From contig NZ_FOYV01000003.1 of the NCBI RefSeq assembly GCF_900115175.1, forward strand, positions 135,553 to 199,552: a stretch of 64,000 bases of DNA, written 5' to 3'. Shown one piece after another: positions 1 to 8,942 of this stretch (position 1 is its first letter; the number at the start of each line of letters is the position of its first letter). A program made the position numbers and the translations under genes. This DNA comes from Marinobacter gudaonensis (GTDB lineage: Bacteria > Pseudomonadota > Gammaproteobacteria > Pseudomonadales > Oleiphilaceae). The notes beneath the pieces are model-generated. The model did no database searches. It was not told the DNA's origin and was given only the letters and a program-made list of their open reading frames with translations.

Positions 1-78
1 GGGTAGAACCCGGTGATTTAGGAAAGGGGAGTATACAACATCCGATCTGTGTGGTTGATTTACAGATGGTTAAGGGGG

Positions 79-486
79 CTATAGTGAGAAGAAGTTCCCG
101 TCTCCAAGGATTGTCTCGGACCGGAGATACTCCTGAATGACCGGCGAGCAATTGAGATAGAAAAGGAGCAGTTCCCGTTGCACATCCTGGTCCTGAATGC
201 GGGCTGCAAAGCTGATCAGCTCACGTATCTCTTCATCGCTTTCCGAGGCAGTAGCCGGTTCGCCAAAGCTCTTTCCGTACCGCGCCTTGAGCAGGTGGGT
301 GAGGCGCTCCAGGTGAAACTCACCAGTGTGGGTAATGTGGGGAAGCAATCTGAACGCGTCGTCCTGGTTCGCCGATCCCTTGCCGAACAACCCTGAGTGG
401 CCGTTTGAGTGGCCATGATGTGCCGAATAGCCCTCGTCGGCCTGCAGGAATTCCGCACCCAGTTTTCGCCAGAGTTCTTTCAGCAT
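79..486 (-). CDS. hypothetical protein, about 135 residues
   Basis: I do not recognise this protein. It starts with ATG at 486 and ends at 79. The N-terminal third is rich in His, Gly and Ser (HHGHSNGHS near residue 24). The middle and C-terminal parts are charged and probably helical, with several Leu/Glu-rich segments. There is no signal peptide and no membrane segment, so it should be cytoplasmic. It is divergent from rmuC, with 289 bases between the two starts. Coding is supported by the full-length open frame and a protein-like composition; the overlapping frames are shadows. Function unknown. Confidence 0.55.
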   Translation of the reverse strand: MLKELWRKLGAEFLQADEGYSAHHGHSNGHSGLFGKGSANQDDAFRLLPHITHTGEFHLERLTHLLKARYGKSFGEPATASESDEEIRELISFAARIQDQDVQRELLLFYLNCSPVIQEYLRSETILGDGNFFSL

Positions 487-775
487 GATCGGTAATCCGT
501 TTCTGATCCGGTTCAGACCGGCGGCCGGTTAACAAAGCGTAATAGCCCCGGAGCCAGCGAACATTCTAACCTTTTAGATTATCTTACGACGGGCGTCCAG
601 AGCTGGATGGCGGCTCAGTGAATAATTGCCAAACAGTCGTGGTTCGTTCTCGGGTCATCACAACGAATCACGGCGCGTCGGGAAAAAGGTTCCATAACTG
701 GGTTAGACTGTCACGCAGGTACACCTGAGCGAAAGCGCGAACATATACAGATCTTGAGGAAGGGAGTGCAGTTCA

Positions 776-2425
776 GTGCCCGAAGCCATCACGCAGTTGA
801 TGATGTCCTGGCCGGAAACCATGGCGGGGCTGGTAATCATCCTGGCGATTGCCATCCCGGTACTGGCGGGATTGTTGGTAAGGTCGTTGGCGGAAAAACG
901 CAGACTGTCCGACGAATTGTCCGCGCTCGAAGGCCGCGCTGCCGACCTTGAGCGGCAGTTGAACGATGCAGAGCACGAGCGCGCGTTGGACGCCCAGCGC
1001 CAGACCCAACTCGAGCAGGCGGCCTCTGAATTGCGTGAGCGGAGCACCCGTATTGAGCAGGATATCGAGCAGTGGCGCCAGCGGGCGACCGGCCTCGAGA
1101 ACCGCGTGGCCGGTCTGGAGTCGGATCTGGAAGCCCGCAGGGAGCGCACCGTCGAGCTCGAGCGCGAGCGCCAGTCTCTCCAGTCACGTACTGAGGAGCT
1201 CGGCCGCGAGCTGAACGAGGCCCGTGTGACACTGCGGGAGCAGGAGGTGACTCTGGACAAGGAGCGTCGAGCTGCCAACGAGAAACTGGAACTGCTCGAG
1301 CGCAACCGCGATGCCCTGAAACAGGAATTCGAGAATCTCGCCAACAAGATCTTCGAGCAGAAGAGCGAGCGGTTCAGCCAGCAGACCCGAACCAGCCTGG
1401 ATACCCTACTGAACCCGTTCCGCGACCAGTTACAGGACTTCCGCAAGCGGGTGGAGGATGTCTATACCACGGAGACCCGTGACCGCCAGGCCCTGAGAAG
1501 CGAGATCAAATCCCTGCAGGAGCTGAATCGCCAGATCACCGAGGAAGCTTCCAATCTTACCCGGGCACTCAAGGGCGACAAGAAGATCCAGGGCAACTGG
1601 GGTGAGCTGATTCTCGAACGGGTGCTGGAAAAATCCGGGCTGCGTAAGGGCGTTGAATACGAAACCCAGGGCAGCTACCGGGACAGCGATAATCAGCTGT
1701 ATCGGCCCGACGTGATTGTGCACCTGCCAGACAGCCGCAACCTGATTATCGACTCCAAGGTGTCACTGGTCGCCTATCAACGCTGGGTGACCGAAGAAGA
1801 GGACTCGACCGTCAAGGACGAGGCGCTCAAGCAGCACGTGGAGGCGGTGCGCAACCACATTCGCACCCTCAGCGAGAAGGACTACAGCCAGCTTCACGGG
1901 CTGCATTCGCCGGATTTCGTGCTGCTGTTCATGCCGATAGAACCGGCGTTTGTGGCGGCATTTCAGCAGGACGAGAACCTATTCGCAGAAGCCTTCGAGC
2001 GAAAGATTATTGTGGTAACACCAACCACATTACTGGCCACCTTGCGCACTATCGAGAACATCTGGCGCTATGAGCGCCAGAGTCAGAATGCCCGGCGCAT
2101 CGCCGAGCGGGCCGGTGCCGTCTACGACAAGCTTAGGGTGTTTGTTGAGGCCATGGAGCGCCTTGGCGGCCAGTTGCATACGGCCCAGGGCACCTACGAC
2201 TCGGCCATGAATACCCTGACCCGGGGCCGTGGTAACCTGATTTCTCAGGCCAACCGGTTTGTTGAACTTGGGGTGAGGGTGAAGAAGGAATTGCCGAAAG
2301 GCATCATCGACCAGGCCGAAGTCGACGACCGGGACGACGCGGACACCGTTGAAGACACGACCGAAGACAATGAACTGCCTGAAGCCTCTGAGCAGGCAGT
2401 TGGTGCAGATAACGAGCAGGAGTGA
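776..2425 (+). CDS. rmuC: RmuC family DNA recombination protein
   Basis: RmuC-family proteins limit rearrangement at inverted repeats in E. coli and carry a nuclease-like core. The 549-residue product has an N-terminal membrane anchor (about residues 16-36), a long Glu/Arg/Gln coiled coil (about 38-200), and then the RmuC domain. That domain contains motifs such as GNWGELILERVLEKSGL and RPDVIVHLPDSRNLIIDSKVSL, where the D-x-V and DSK residues look like a PD-(D/E)XK-type core. The acidic tail (about residue 510 on) is low complexity. The start is GTG at 776, with a TGAGGAAGGG purine-rich site upstream. The downstream gene begins 5 bases after the stop, so the two are probably cotranscribed. 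Confidence 0.93.
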   Translation: MPEAITQLMMSWPETMAGLVIILAIAIPVLAGLLVRSLAEKRRLSDELSALEGRAADLERQLNDAEHERALDAQRQTQLEQAASELRERSTRIEQDIEQWRQRATGLENRVAGLESDLEARRERTVELERERQSLQSRTEELGRELNEARVTLREQEVTLDKERRAANEKLELLERNRDALKQEFENLANKIFEQKSERFSQQTRTSLDTLLNPFRDQLQDFRKRVEDVYTTETRDRQALRSEIKSLQELNRQITEEASNLTRALKGDKKIQGNWGELILERVLEKSGLRKGVEYETQGSYRDSDNQLYRPDVIVHLPDSRNLIIDSKVSLVAYQRWVTEEEDSTVKDEALKQHVEAVRNHIRTLSEKDYSQLHGLHSPDFVLLFMPIEPAFVAAFQQDENLFAEAFERKIIVVTPTTLLATLRTIENIWRYERQSQNARRIAERAGAVYDKLRVFVEAMERLGGQLHTAQGTYDSAMNTLTRGRGNLISQANRFVELGVRVKKELPKGIIDQAEVDDRDDADTVEDTTEDNELPEASEQAVGADNEQE

Positions 2426-2430
2426 ATGCC

Positions 2431-3276
2431 ATGGCAGTATCGTTTGCAACAGGTCGCCGGATTGTCCGTGGCGCCCTCCTTGCGTCCTTCCTGGTGACCG
2501 CCCAGGCCCATGCCCTGGCGCCTGAACACGAAACCCGCAGGCTGATGCTGGCCACCGAGGAGGCCGTCATGGCCAAGAACTGGGGCGAGGCCGGCGAGTA
2601 CCTGAACCAGCTTCAGCAACTGGAGGGTGAGAAACCTGCCGATTACCACTTTTACCGTGGCCGGGTAATGTTCCAGGCGTCGCATCTGAACGAGGCGCAG
2701 TCGGCCCTGGAAACCTATGTATCCCGGGCCGGCGCCGAGGGTGCTCATTATCAGGAGGCCCTGAAGCTGATCACAGCCATTGAGAAGACCCGCAAGCAGA
2801 ACAGCGTGACGCCCCAGGCCGCCGCCGAGAGCGAACAGGTCGCGGTGATTGAGCCGGCGGGCGACGGCCAACTGGCATCGCTGAAGAAGCTGTACCTGGC
2901 GGATACCGACCGCGAGGCGCTGACACTGCACCTCAACAGCTTGCTGGAGCTGGCGGGCTGGCGTCGAGATCAGGCCATCGTACGGCTCGATCGCCCGGCG
3001 GATGTGGAATACCGTGTGACCACCGAGGGCAGCGAAATCCACATTCAGGAGATCCGGCGGGATGAAGCCGGCCGGATCCTGAGAAGCACCGAACAGATCC
3101 AGGTTTTTGGTATTAATCCTCAGGTGGAGTGGCGCTGTGAAGCCGCCGCAGCAACCTGCTGGGTCTACGATCCCCGGGATGGCTCTCGCTTGCTCCAGTT
3201 GGCTGCCAACCGGGACCAGGCACGGCAGATTGCTGAGACCCTGGGGCAGCTGGTTCGCGCGGTGCAGTCGCCCTAG
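2431..3276 (+). CDS. secreted hypothetical protein with TPR-like N-terminal half
   Basis: Unknown function. The start chosen is ATG 2431, 8 bases after AGGAG (2418-2422), which overlaps the rmuC stop; GTG 2422 is a less likely alternative. The product has about 281 residues. It begins with a signal-peptide-like segment (RRIVRGALLASFLVTAQAHA), then helical pairs resembling tetratricopeptide repeats (WGEAGEYLNQLQQLEGEKPADYHFYRG... up to about residue 100). A C-terminal mixed region contains two Cys (WRCEAAAATCWVYD) that could form a disulfide in the periplasm. It is probably translationally linked to rmuC. The role is not inferable from sequence. Confidence 0.7.
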   Translation: MAVSFATGRRIVRGALLASFLVTAQAHALAPEHETRRLMLATEEAVMAKNWGEAGEYLNQLQQLEGEKPADYHFYRGRVMFQASHLNEAQSALETYVSRAGAEGAHYQEALKLITAIEKTRKQNSVTPQAAAESEQVAVIEPAGDGQLASLKKLYLADTDREALTLHLNSLLELAGWRRDQAIVRLDRPADVEYRVTTEGSEIHIQEIRRDEAGRILRSTEQIQVFGINPQVEWRCEAAAATCWVYDPRDGSRLLQLAANRDQARQIAETLGQLVRAVQSP

Positions 3277-3286
3277 CGTTCCTGAC

Positions 3287-4318
3287 TCAGCTCGCCAGGT
3301 TGCCGCGCTCGCCCTCTCGATAGGCTCCGGGCGTCACGCCTGTCCATTTCTTGAACGCACGGTGGAAAGTGGAGGGCTCGGTGAAGCCCACCTTTGCCGC
3401 AATATCATTGATGGGCAGCTCCTGCCGTGCCAGGTAGTAGATCGCCATATCCCGGCGCAGTAGATCCTTGATTTCCTGGAACGAGGTGTTTTCCTGCTTG
3501 AGCCTTCTCCGCAGGGTTTGCGGGCTGGTGTGCATCTCCGCCGCGATCCACTCGAAATCCGGCAGTGGTTTGGAAAAGTCCCGACCAATCAGCGCGCGAA
3601 TGCGGCCGGTAAAGGTGTTGCTCTCGTCTGGCCGGGACAGCAGATCGGCCGGTGAGGTTTTCAGGAACTGACGCATCTCCGGTTTATCGCGAATCACGGG
3701 TGCAGACAGAAAGCGCTTGTCGAAGGTAAGCGCGGTGGTGTCGGACTCGAAGGTAAGCGGGCAGTGGAAGATGTGGCGGTACTCATCGCCATGCTCGGGC
3801 CGGGGATAGTCGAACTCCGCCTGCTCCAGCTCTACAGGCTGCCCGATCAGCCAACTGCCCAGGCGGTGCCAGATCACGAGGATGCTCTCCCGAAGGAAGA
3901 AGCACGGGTCGTGGATCTCGCCTTCAATCCGTGTCACCAGACGCGCCTTATCCTCACCCACCTCAAGTTCCATGGACACCATCGGTTCGAAAAGCCGCGA
4001 GAACTGGAACGTCTGGCGATACACAGACTCGAGGTTGGGGCAGTCGATCACCAGGGCGCACATGGTGGCAAAGGTGCCGGCGCGGGCACGCCTGGGACCA
4101 AGGCCCATGAACTCATCGCCCATGCGGCTCCAGAGCACCTGCATCAAACGGCTGAACTGGTCACTGCTCACCCGGGCCATCTCGATGCGCAAAAGATCCG
4201 GTGAAATGCCCGCATCACGCAGCATCTCGTGGGTATCGAAACCCAGTCTTTCCGCACCCACCAGAGCGGCCTGAACAAAGTGCCGGGAAACCGTCAGATC
4301 GGACATTACGCTCGCCAT
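3287..4318 (-). CDS. AraC family transcriptional regulator (OruR/arabinose-binding-domain type)
   Basis: A DNA-binding regulator with an N-terminal ligand/oligomerisation domain of the PF12625 type (about residues 20-210) and a C-terminal AraC double helix-turn-helix. Recognisable C-terminal segments are IAAEMHTSPQTLRRRLKQE and the family signature INDIAAKVGFTEPSTFHRAF followed by KKWTGVTPGAYR. The longest frame reaches 4450, but its first 44 residues (Trp/Pro/Phe-rich) are unlike the family. ATG 4318 (MASVMSDL) or ATG 4306 (MSDL) is more likely. Neither has a strong ribosome site. It is divergent from the CoA-transferase gene and may regulate it, which is an inference from position only. Confidence 0.85.
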   Translation of the reverse strand: MASVMSDLTVSRHFVQAALVGAERLGFDTHEMLRDAGISPDLLRIEMARVSSDQFSRLMQVLWSRMGDEFMGLGPRRARAGTFATMCALVIDCPNLESVYRQTFQFSRLFEPMVSMELEVGEDKARLVTRIEGEIHDPCFFLRESILVIWHRLGSWLIGQPVELEQAEFDYPRPEHGDEYRHIFHCPLTFESDTTALTFDKRFLSAPVIRDKPEMRQFLKTSPADLLSRPDESNTFTGRIRALIGRDFSKPLPDFEWIAAEMHTSPQTLRRRLKQENTSFQEIKDLLRRDMAIYYLARQELPINDIAAKVGFTEPSTFHRAFKKWTGVTPGAYREGERGNLAS

Positions 4319-4497
4319 TCCAAGAAAACGAAACCCATCATAAAACCCCGGTGGAACAATGCAACCGACCAACGCCGGCCACGCTGGTAGAAACGGCCAA
4401 TAGGAATGATGCAACCGGCAGTTGGCCCGGTCGGCAAAACCGGGCAGCATGAAATCATCAAGCCCGTTTCAACCGATCCAACCTAAAGGAGATTGCC

Positions 4498-5559
4498 ATG
4501 GCAGGACCACTGTCTTCACTGAAAGTCCTGGATTTCAGCACCCTGTTACCGGGGCCCTACGCCACCATGATGCTGGCGGATATGGGGGCGGAAGTGCTGA
4601 GGGTGGAGGCGCCGGACAGGGTGGATCTGACCAAGGTGATGCCACCGTTCGACGGAAAGTTCAGCACCGCCTTTTCCTATCTGACCCGGGGCAAGCAAAC
4701 CATCCAGCTGAACCTTAAGAAGCCGGAAAGCGTCGAGAAGGTCAAGGAGCTGGTCAAAGACTACGACATTGTGGTGGAGCAATTCCGGCCGGGCGTCATG
4801 GATCGCCTGGGTATCGGCTATGAGACGCTCAAAGCAATCAATCCGAAGCTGATTTACTGTGCCATCACCGGCTACGGCCAAAGCGGGCCATACCGGGACA
4901 GGGCGGGCCACGACATCAACTATCTGGCCATCTCAGGCGTCGCCAGCCATTGCGGGCGCGCCGACAGCGGCCCCCCGCCCATGGGTATCCAGATTGCCGA
5001 CGTGGCCGGCGGTTCCCACCATGCCGTCATGGGCATCCTGGCCGCCGTTATCCATCGCCAGAATACCGGCGAGGGTAAGTTCATCGACATAAGCATGACC
5101 GACGCAGCATTCGCCCTGAACGCCATGGCAGGCGCCGCCGCTCTAGCTGGCGGCCAGCACCAGGCGCCCGAGACCGGTATGCTGAATGGCGGCACTTTCT
5201 ACGATTACTACCGGACCAGTGACGACAGATGGCTTTCCGTGGGCAGCCTGGAACCCCAGTTCTCGGCGCGGCTGTGCGATACCCTGGGAATCGGTGACAT
5301 GAAAAGCCTGGCGACCAGCCAGAAGCCTGAACATCAGAAAGCCCTGAAGGCGGCGATCAAAGAGAAAGTAGGGGAGAAGACTCTAGCCGAGTGGCGGGAG
5401 ATTTTTGCGGATGTGGATGCGTGTGTGGAGCCGGTTCTGACGATTGAGGAGGCGGCGGAGCATCCTCAAATTGCAGGTCGCGGCGTCACATTGGATGTTG
5501 ATAGAGGAGACGGCAATGAGCAGAGGCAGATAGGATTAGCTATTAAATTCGCAAATTAA
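4498..5559 (+). CDS. class III CoA-transferase / alpha-methylacyl-CoA racemase-like (CaiB/BaiF family)
   Basis: This family transfers CoA between carboxylic acids or racemises 2-methylacyl-CoA in the cytosol. The product is 353 residues. Family features include the N-terminal LKVLDFSTLLPGPYATMMLADMGAEV segment, here seen as GPYATMMLADMGAEVLRVE, then VVEQFRPGVMDRLG, and the racemase-like GHDINYLAISG with adjacent His-Asp. ATG 4498 follows AAAGGAGA with good spacing. The protein ends at IKFAN; several homologues I recall run some 15-20 residues further. The DNA becomes AT-rich from about 5510, so a mildly shortened or recombined 3' end is possible. An AraC-type regulator lies divergently upstream. 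Confidence 0.88.
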   Translation: MAGPLSSLKVLDFSTLLPGPYATMMLADMGAEVLRVEAPDRVDLTKVMPPFDGKFSTAFSYLTRGKQTIQLNLKKPESVEKVKELVKDYDIVVEQFRPGVMDRLGIGYETLKAINPKLIYCAITGYGQSGPYRDRAGHDINYLAISGVASHCGRADSGPPPMGIQIADVAGGSHHAVMGILAAVIHRQNTGEGKFIDISMTDAAFALNAMAGAAALAGGQHQAPETGMLNGGTFYDYYRTSDDRWLSVGSLEPQFSARLCDTLGIGDMKSLATSQKPEHQKALKAAIKEKVGEKTLAEWREIFADVDACVEPVLTIEEAAEHPQIAGRGVTLDVDRGDGNEQRQIGLAIKFAN

Positions 5560-5590
5560 GTCTCCATCTTGCAAAGTTGTCTGTTTATGT

Positions 5591-5656
5591 TCTGGGTTCA
5601 CCGTTATGTCGCTATTGTTTGGCTAAATTGTTAATGACTCTGTCGGTGAATCCAGA
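5591..5656. repeat. 13-bp imperfect inverted repeat around a 40-bp AT-rich core
   Basis: Arms TCTGGGTTCACCG (5591-5603) and CGGTGAATCCAGA (5644-5656) are reverse complements except for one position that would be G-U in RNA. The core is AT-rich. It sits just after the CoA-transferase stop and before the terminator. It could be a small mobile-element remnant or a structured 3' UTR; no transposase or clear target duplication is visible. Confidence 0.55.
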
Positions 5657-5660
5657 GACA

Positions 5661-5694
5661 AAAAAGCCCTCGCTTCGCGAGGGCTTTTTCTTTT
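5661..5694. terminator. bidirectional intrinsic terminator
   Basis: A perfect 13-bp stem, AAAAAGCCCTCGC / GCGAGGGCTTTTT (5661-5673 / 5677-5689) with a TTC loop, is flanked by T on one side and A on the other. It lies between the convergent CoA-transferase (+) and lipase (-) genes and can end both transcripts. Confidence 0.9.
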
Positions 5695-5708
5695 CACCAT
5701 GGAATCGC

Positions 5709-8636
5709 TCAGTCTTCGACCACAGTGTCGTCTACGACAGAGGTAGATGCACCAAAGTTTGCAATCATGAGCGTAGCTTGTGTCACCATTTCAGCAAACA
5801 CATTCGCATTGTCTGCAGAAACTGGTGTTCCGTGAGTGCCCGCTGTGTAGCGAGTAATAGCAGGCAGCGTTCCATCTACACCTGTTTTGGATGCATCAAG
5901 AGTGGTTGCCAACGGTTCCGTGCCCGCGAGCGGAGCTGCAAAAGCATCTCCAAGGGTGTTTCCCTCACCGGCGCTGTTAGGAATTACAGTATCTCCAATC
6001 ACCTCGGAAAGGAGAATTCCAGCAGGGGAGCCTCCATTCAGGTGATTATCCGAGAAGTTGATCGGATCAACAGTGTCGAGTGCGGCCTGGAACACGTTGA
6101 AATATGTCTCCAGGTTTGCGTCCCCTTGCTCCAAACCGGCAGCGGCCGAAAGTCCGCCAAGAATCTCAGGTGCGAAGGTCGGAGAATTTTCGAGCAGACG
6201 AACGATTCCTCCACCTGGAGTCAACAGGTTTGCGGCAACAACGTCGTCGCTCGTTTTTGGTGCGCCAGGAAGTCCCAGATTAATCTGGTTCTGGTTAGAC
6301 GCGGCGACGAACGGCGAGCCGTTGATGGTTCCAAGGGAATGCCCAACGAAGTAAACGTTAGTCGTGTCGAGCGTACCGCCAGCGGCACCACCGTTAAAGT
6401 CAATGTTGCCAAGGCTTGCACGAAGGTTCATCAAGTCCACAGAACCCTGTCTGAGGTTGTCCCTTCCGTTGAGGAAGTTGGTCAAGTTGATGAAGAGGCT
6501 TCCAGACTCATCTTCTCCAGCTGCAACCGCGGGATCGAAGTTCATCTGAACCGGCCGGTTAGCCGCGTTAGCATAGAAGTTGAAGTGGCGCTCGTTATCG
6601 GTAGCCGCGATACCGGGTACCGTACTTCCCGCATTTGCTACAGTATTTTCTGCAGAGCCCAAGAAGCCAATAGCAGCGTCCAGACCTGCATCACCTGTCG
6701 TTCCGCCTGACAGGACAGAGTCAATTGTCGCCTGAGAGTCAGTCGCGTTCTGCCCAGTAGCGGACATTACGAAGCTGAGGTTAAGCTGGCCAGCAATAAG
6801 GGCGCTTACTGTAGAGTCCGATGGAGCCAAGCTCGCAGGCAGGCCGTTATCTTGTCCGGCTTCCAGAAGGTCGGTCGCTAGCTCTTCAAGAGACTCCTGA
6901 GATACTGGTGTTACACCGTGTAGGGGTTGATCGATTGCGACAACTGCCACCTTTGCGGCGTCAGCAAGAGCACTTCCGAAGGTCAGCGCAGCGCTGCGGT
7001 CAGTGGTAATGCCGTGCTGGTAAATGACCGTTCCTCCGCTGACATCACCGTCTGACGGATAAAGAACCAGCAGCGGCACCTCAACGAGTTGCGTTTCCTC
7101 AGGGAACGGGAAGACATAATTGACAACGTCGCTGACGGTTTGATCCGCTTGCGGAATTTCAAGGCCAAGGCCTTGGAACGCGGTATTCAAAGCCGATGCC
7201 AGCGTGTTGTCTGCATTCCATGATGCCGTTTGCAGCGGGGAACCATTGGTGCCGCTGGGCACACCCAGGAAATACGGAATTTCTATTGTGCCTTGGACAA
7301 TATTAACGAGCCCAGAGGAAACAATCTGGCCGAGCGGCGTTGACGCAAGTGTAACGTCGTTCGTGCCTGCCAGATCGAGTGTCACGCTGCGCGCCTTTGG
7401 CGTGGGCAGCAAATCAGCAAACCCATTGTTTGCAGATGGGGTGTTCGCAAGTGCGAAGCCAACGCAGTTGATCGCATTTTGGCCTGTGAGACCTGCGCAT
7501 CCCGAGGGCGGCGCTGCTGCAAAGATCGGATCCAAGGCTGCCTCAATTTCCGCCGTCGGAAAATTGGTAACTGCGCCGTCCGCAGCTGCAAGCACGTCAC
7601 TGTAGTCAACCTTGCCATCTGAGTTCAGATCAAGCTCGTCATCGACCACCGAAGAAGCAGCGCTGGTGCGAAGGAAAGAGGTCAACTGATCAGCGAACCA
7701 GGCCTGAGGCTCAGCAATGTACTGAAGTACCTTTTCGTCGTTTGAGGTAGTGAAGCTGTAGGACATCGCCACGTTGGCTGCACTGAGAGCATTACCTGAG
7801 GGGCGGGCGCTGTTCGTCACTTGGAAGTAATTTGCCGCGATATTCTCCCAGAAGGAGTTGATTAGCGTACGGACAGGCGCGAGGGTAGAGGAGCCCAGCG
7901 GTTGATTTTCGTCTGTAAGGTTTCCGTAGCTCGGAGACTGGATGACCGGGTCGCCGTTGATGTCAAGCACCTCGTTGGTCACCACAACCACGTAACGTTT
8001 CTGTGGGTCGAGAGGTTTCAACGGATTGATGCGAATAGCAGATTGACCATCCAGCTGAACCACTTCGGCTTTGTAGTCAGGGGAAGCCGCTAGTCCGGCA
8101 AGCTCCGCACCCGCTCCGGCATCTCCCCCAGCGGCTTGTTGTACTGTGAGGGCCAAGGGAATTGTGGGCGGTTCGCCTGCGCTCAATCCGCGAACAGGAT
8201 CTCCACTGGCGTAGTCGAGCTCAATGAGGAAAACGTTTTGGTTAGGGTTCGGGATGACGCTTGTGGGATCAGTCGGATCAGTGAAGATGAAGGCTCGAGA
8301 ATCGACCGAATTCTCGTCGATTTGGCCGTTAAACCTGATAACAGCTGGCGCAACGGTTGAAGCGCCGCTCAAAGAGTTGAGAGCAGTAGTCACGGGAGGG
8401 CTAGTGTCCGCAACACGGAAGGTCCCGTCACTCGCAACCGAATCAAAAATCAAATCATTAGGAATCGGCAGTTCACTGGTGACCGGGTTGAAAATCGGCC
8501 AGGTTTTGCCATCAATCGCCGGGTTGCTGATTCTATAATCCGGATTCGCATTCTTCCCGGTGCTACCGCTATCAAAGCAGCCTGTGAGTCCAAGGGAAGA
8601 CGCCACGGCAAGACTTATTAGAGTTTTCTTGAACAT
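5709..8636 (-). CDS. extracellular lipase/phospholipase lipoprotein (VolA / Pla-1 family)
   Basis: A large (975-residue) lipoprotein likely placed on the outer membrane or cell surface. In Vibrio, VolA-type members are surface lysophospholipases. The N-terminus is a lipoprotein signal with lipobox LTGC (Cys about residue 20). The first part matches the bacterial lipase N-terminal domain (NDLIFDS..., ALNSLSGASTVAPAVIRF). The alpha/beta-hydrolase part has VIYQHGITTDR and a nucleophile elbow GHSLG (765-769, Ser767). The likely acid is Asp882 (EVIGDTVIPN) and the likely His is 935 (YTAGTHGTPV). A calcium-loop-like insert, DLNSDGKVDYSD, lies near residue 345. Base composition is visibly lower in GC than the neighbours. 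An intrinsic terminator follows. Confidence 0.9.
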   Translation of the reverse strand: MFKKTLISLAVASSLGLTGCFDSGSTGKNANPDYRISNPAIDGKTWPIFNPVTSELPIPNDLIFDSVASDGTFRVADTSPPVTTALNSLSGASTVAPAVIRFNGQIDENSVDSRAFIFTDPTDPTSVIPNPNQNVFLIELDYASGDPVRGLSAGEPPTIPLALTVQQAAGGDAGAGAELAGLAASPDYKAEVVQLDGQSAIRINPLKPLDPQKRYVVVVTNEVLDINGDPVIQSPSYGNLTDENQPLGSSTLAPVRTLINSFWENIAANYFQVTNSARPSGNALSAANVAMSYSFTTSNDEKVLQYIAEPQAWFADQLTSFLRTSAASSVVDDELDLNSDGKVDYSDVLAAADGAVTNFPTAEIEAALDPIFAAAPPSGCAGLTGQNAINCVGFALANTPSANNGFADLLPTPKARSVTLDLAGTNDVTLASTPLGQIVSSGLVNIVQGTIEIPYFLGVPSGTNGSPLQTASWNADNTLASALNTAFQGLGLEIPQADQTVSDVVNYVFPFPEETQLVEVPLLVLYPSDGDVSGGTVIYQHGITTDRSAALTFGSALADAAKVAVVAIDQPLHGVTPVSQESLEELATDLLEAGQDNGLPASLAPSDSTVSALIAGQLNLSFVMSATGQNATDSQATIDSVLSGGTTGDAGLDAAIGFLGSAENTVANAGSTVPGIAATDNERHFNFYANAANRPVQMNFDPAVAAGEDESGSLFINLTNFLNGRDNLRQGSVDLMNLRASLGNIDFNGGAAGGTLDTTNVYFVGHSLGTINGSPFVAASNQNQINLGLPGAPKTSDDVVAANLLTPGGGIVRLLENSPTFAPEILGGLSAAAGLEQGDANLETYFNVFQAALDTVDPINFSDNHLNGGSPAGILLSEVIGDTVIPNSAGEGNTLGDAFAAPLAGTEPLATTLDASKTGVDGTLPAITRYTAGTHGTPVSADNANVFAEMVTQATLMIANFGASTSVVDDTVVED

Positions 8637-8784
8637 GGGTGGAACCTTTTCCTGTTGTTGTGTCGTTATGTTCGGCAGCTGAGGGAGCCGGTCTGATCCG
8701 GTAAGCCCGTTGTCAGCGGCCTGTTCTGCTTGAACTGTTGTCTGAAATTGTAGCCAGCGCTTTGAGCCAATTTCTGTAACTCTG

Positions 8785-8812
8785 ACTATAGCGACAGTAT
8801 GGCAAGTGTTGA
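8785..8812 (-). promoter_or_regulatory. possible lipase promoter in the 306-bp intergenic region
   Basis: On the minus strand, TCAACA (8807-8812) and TATAGT (8785-8790) are separated by 16 bases, about 150 bases upstream of the lipase start. The rest of the 8637-8942 stretch holds no gene that I can support. This is a weak pattern match only. Confidence 0.35.
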
Positions 8813-8942
8813 TCAGCCAAAAGTGTGATTCTTATGGATACAACCCTCCCCGGGCGGTTGTCGTTCGGCCTTTCTGAAAAATAGTTCCGGGTTACCGGTT
8901 TGTCGAGTAGCCGGGCGCCGGGTTGTGATGCATTCCGGCGGG

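Noticed and set aside
5577..6710. 377-residue plus-strand open frame
   Set aside because: It is antisense to the lipase gene, has a protein sequence unlike any family (Cys/Ser/Arg-rich), and runs through the terminator.
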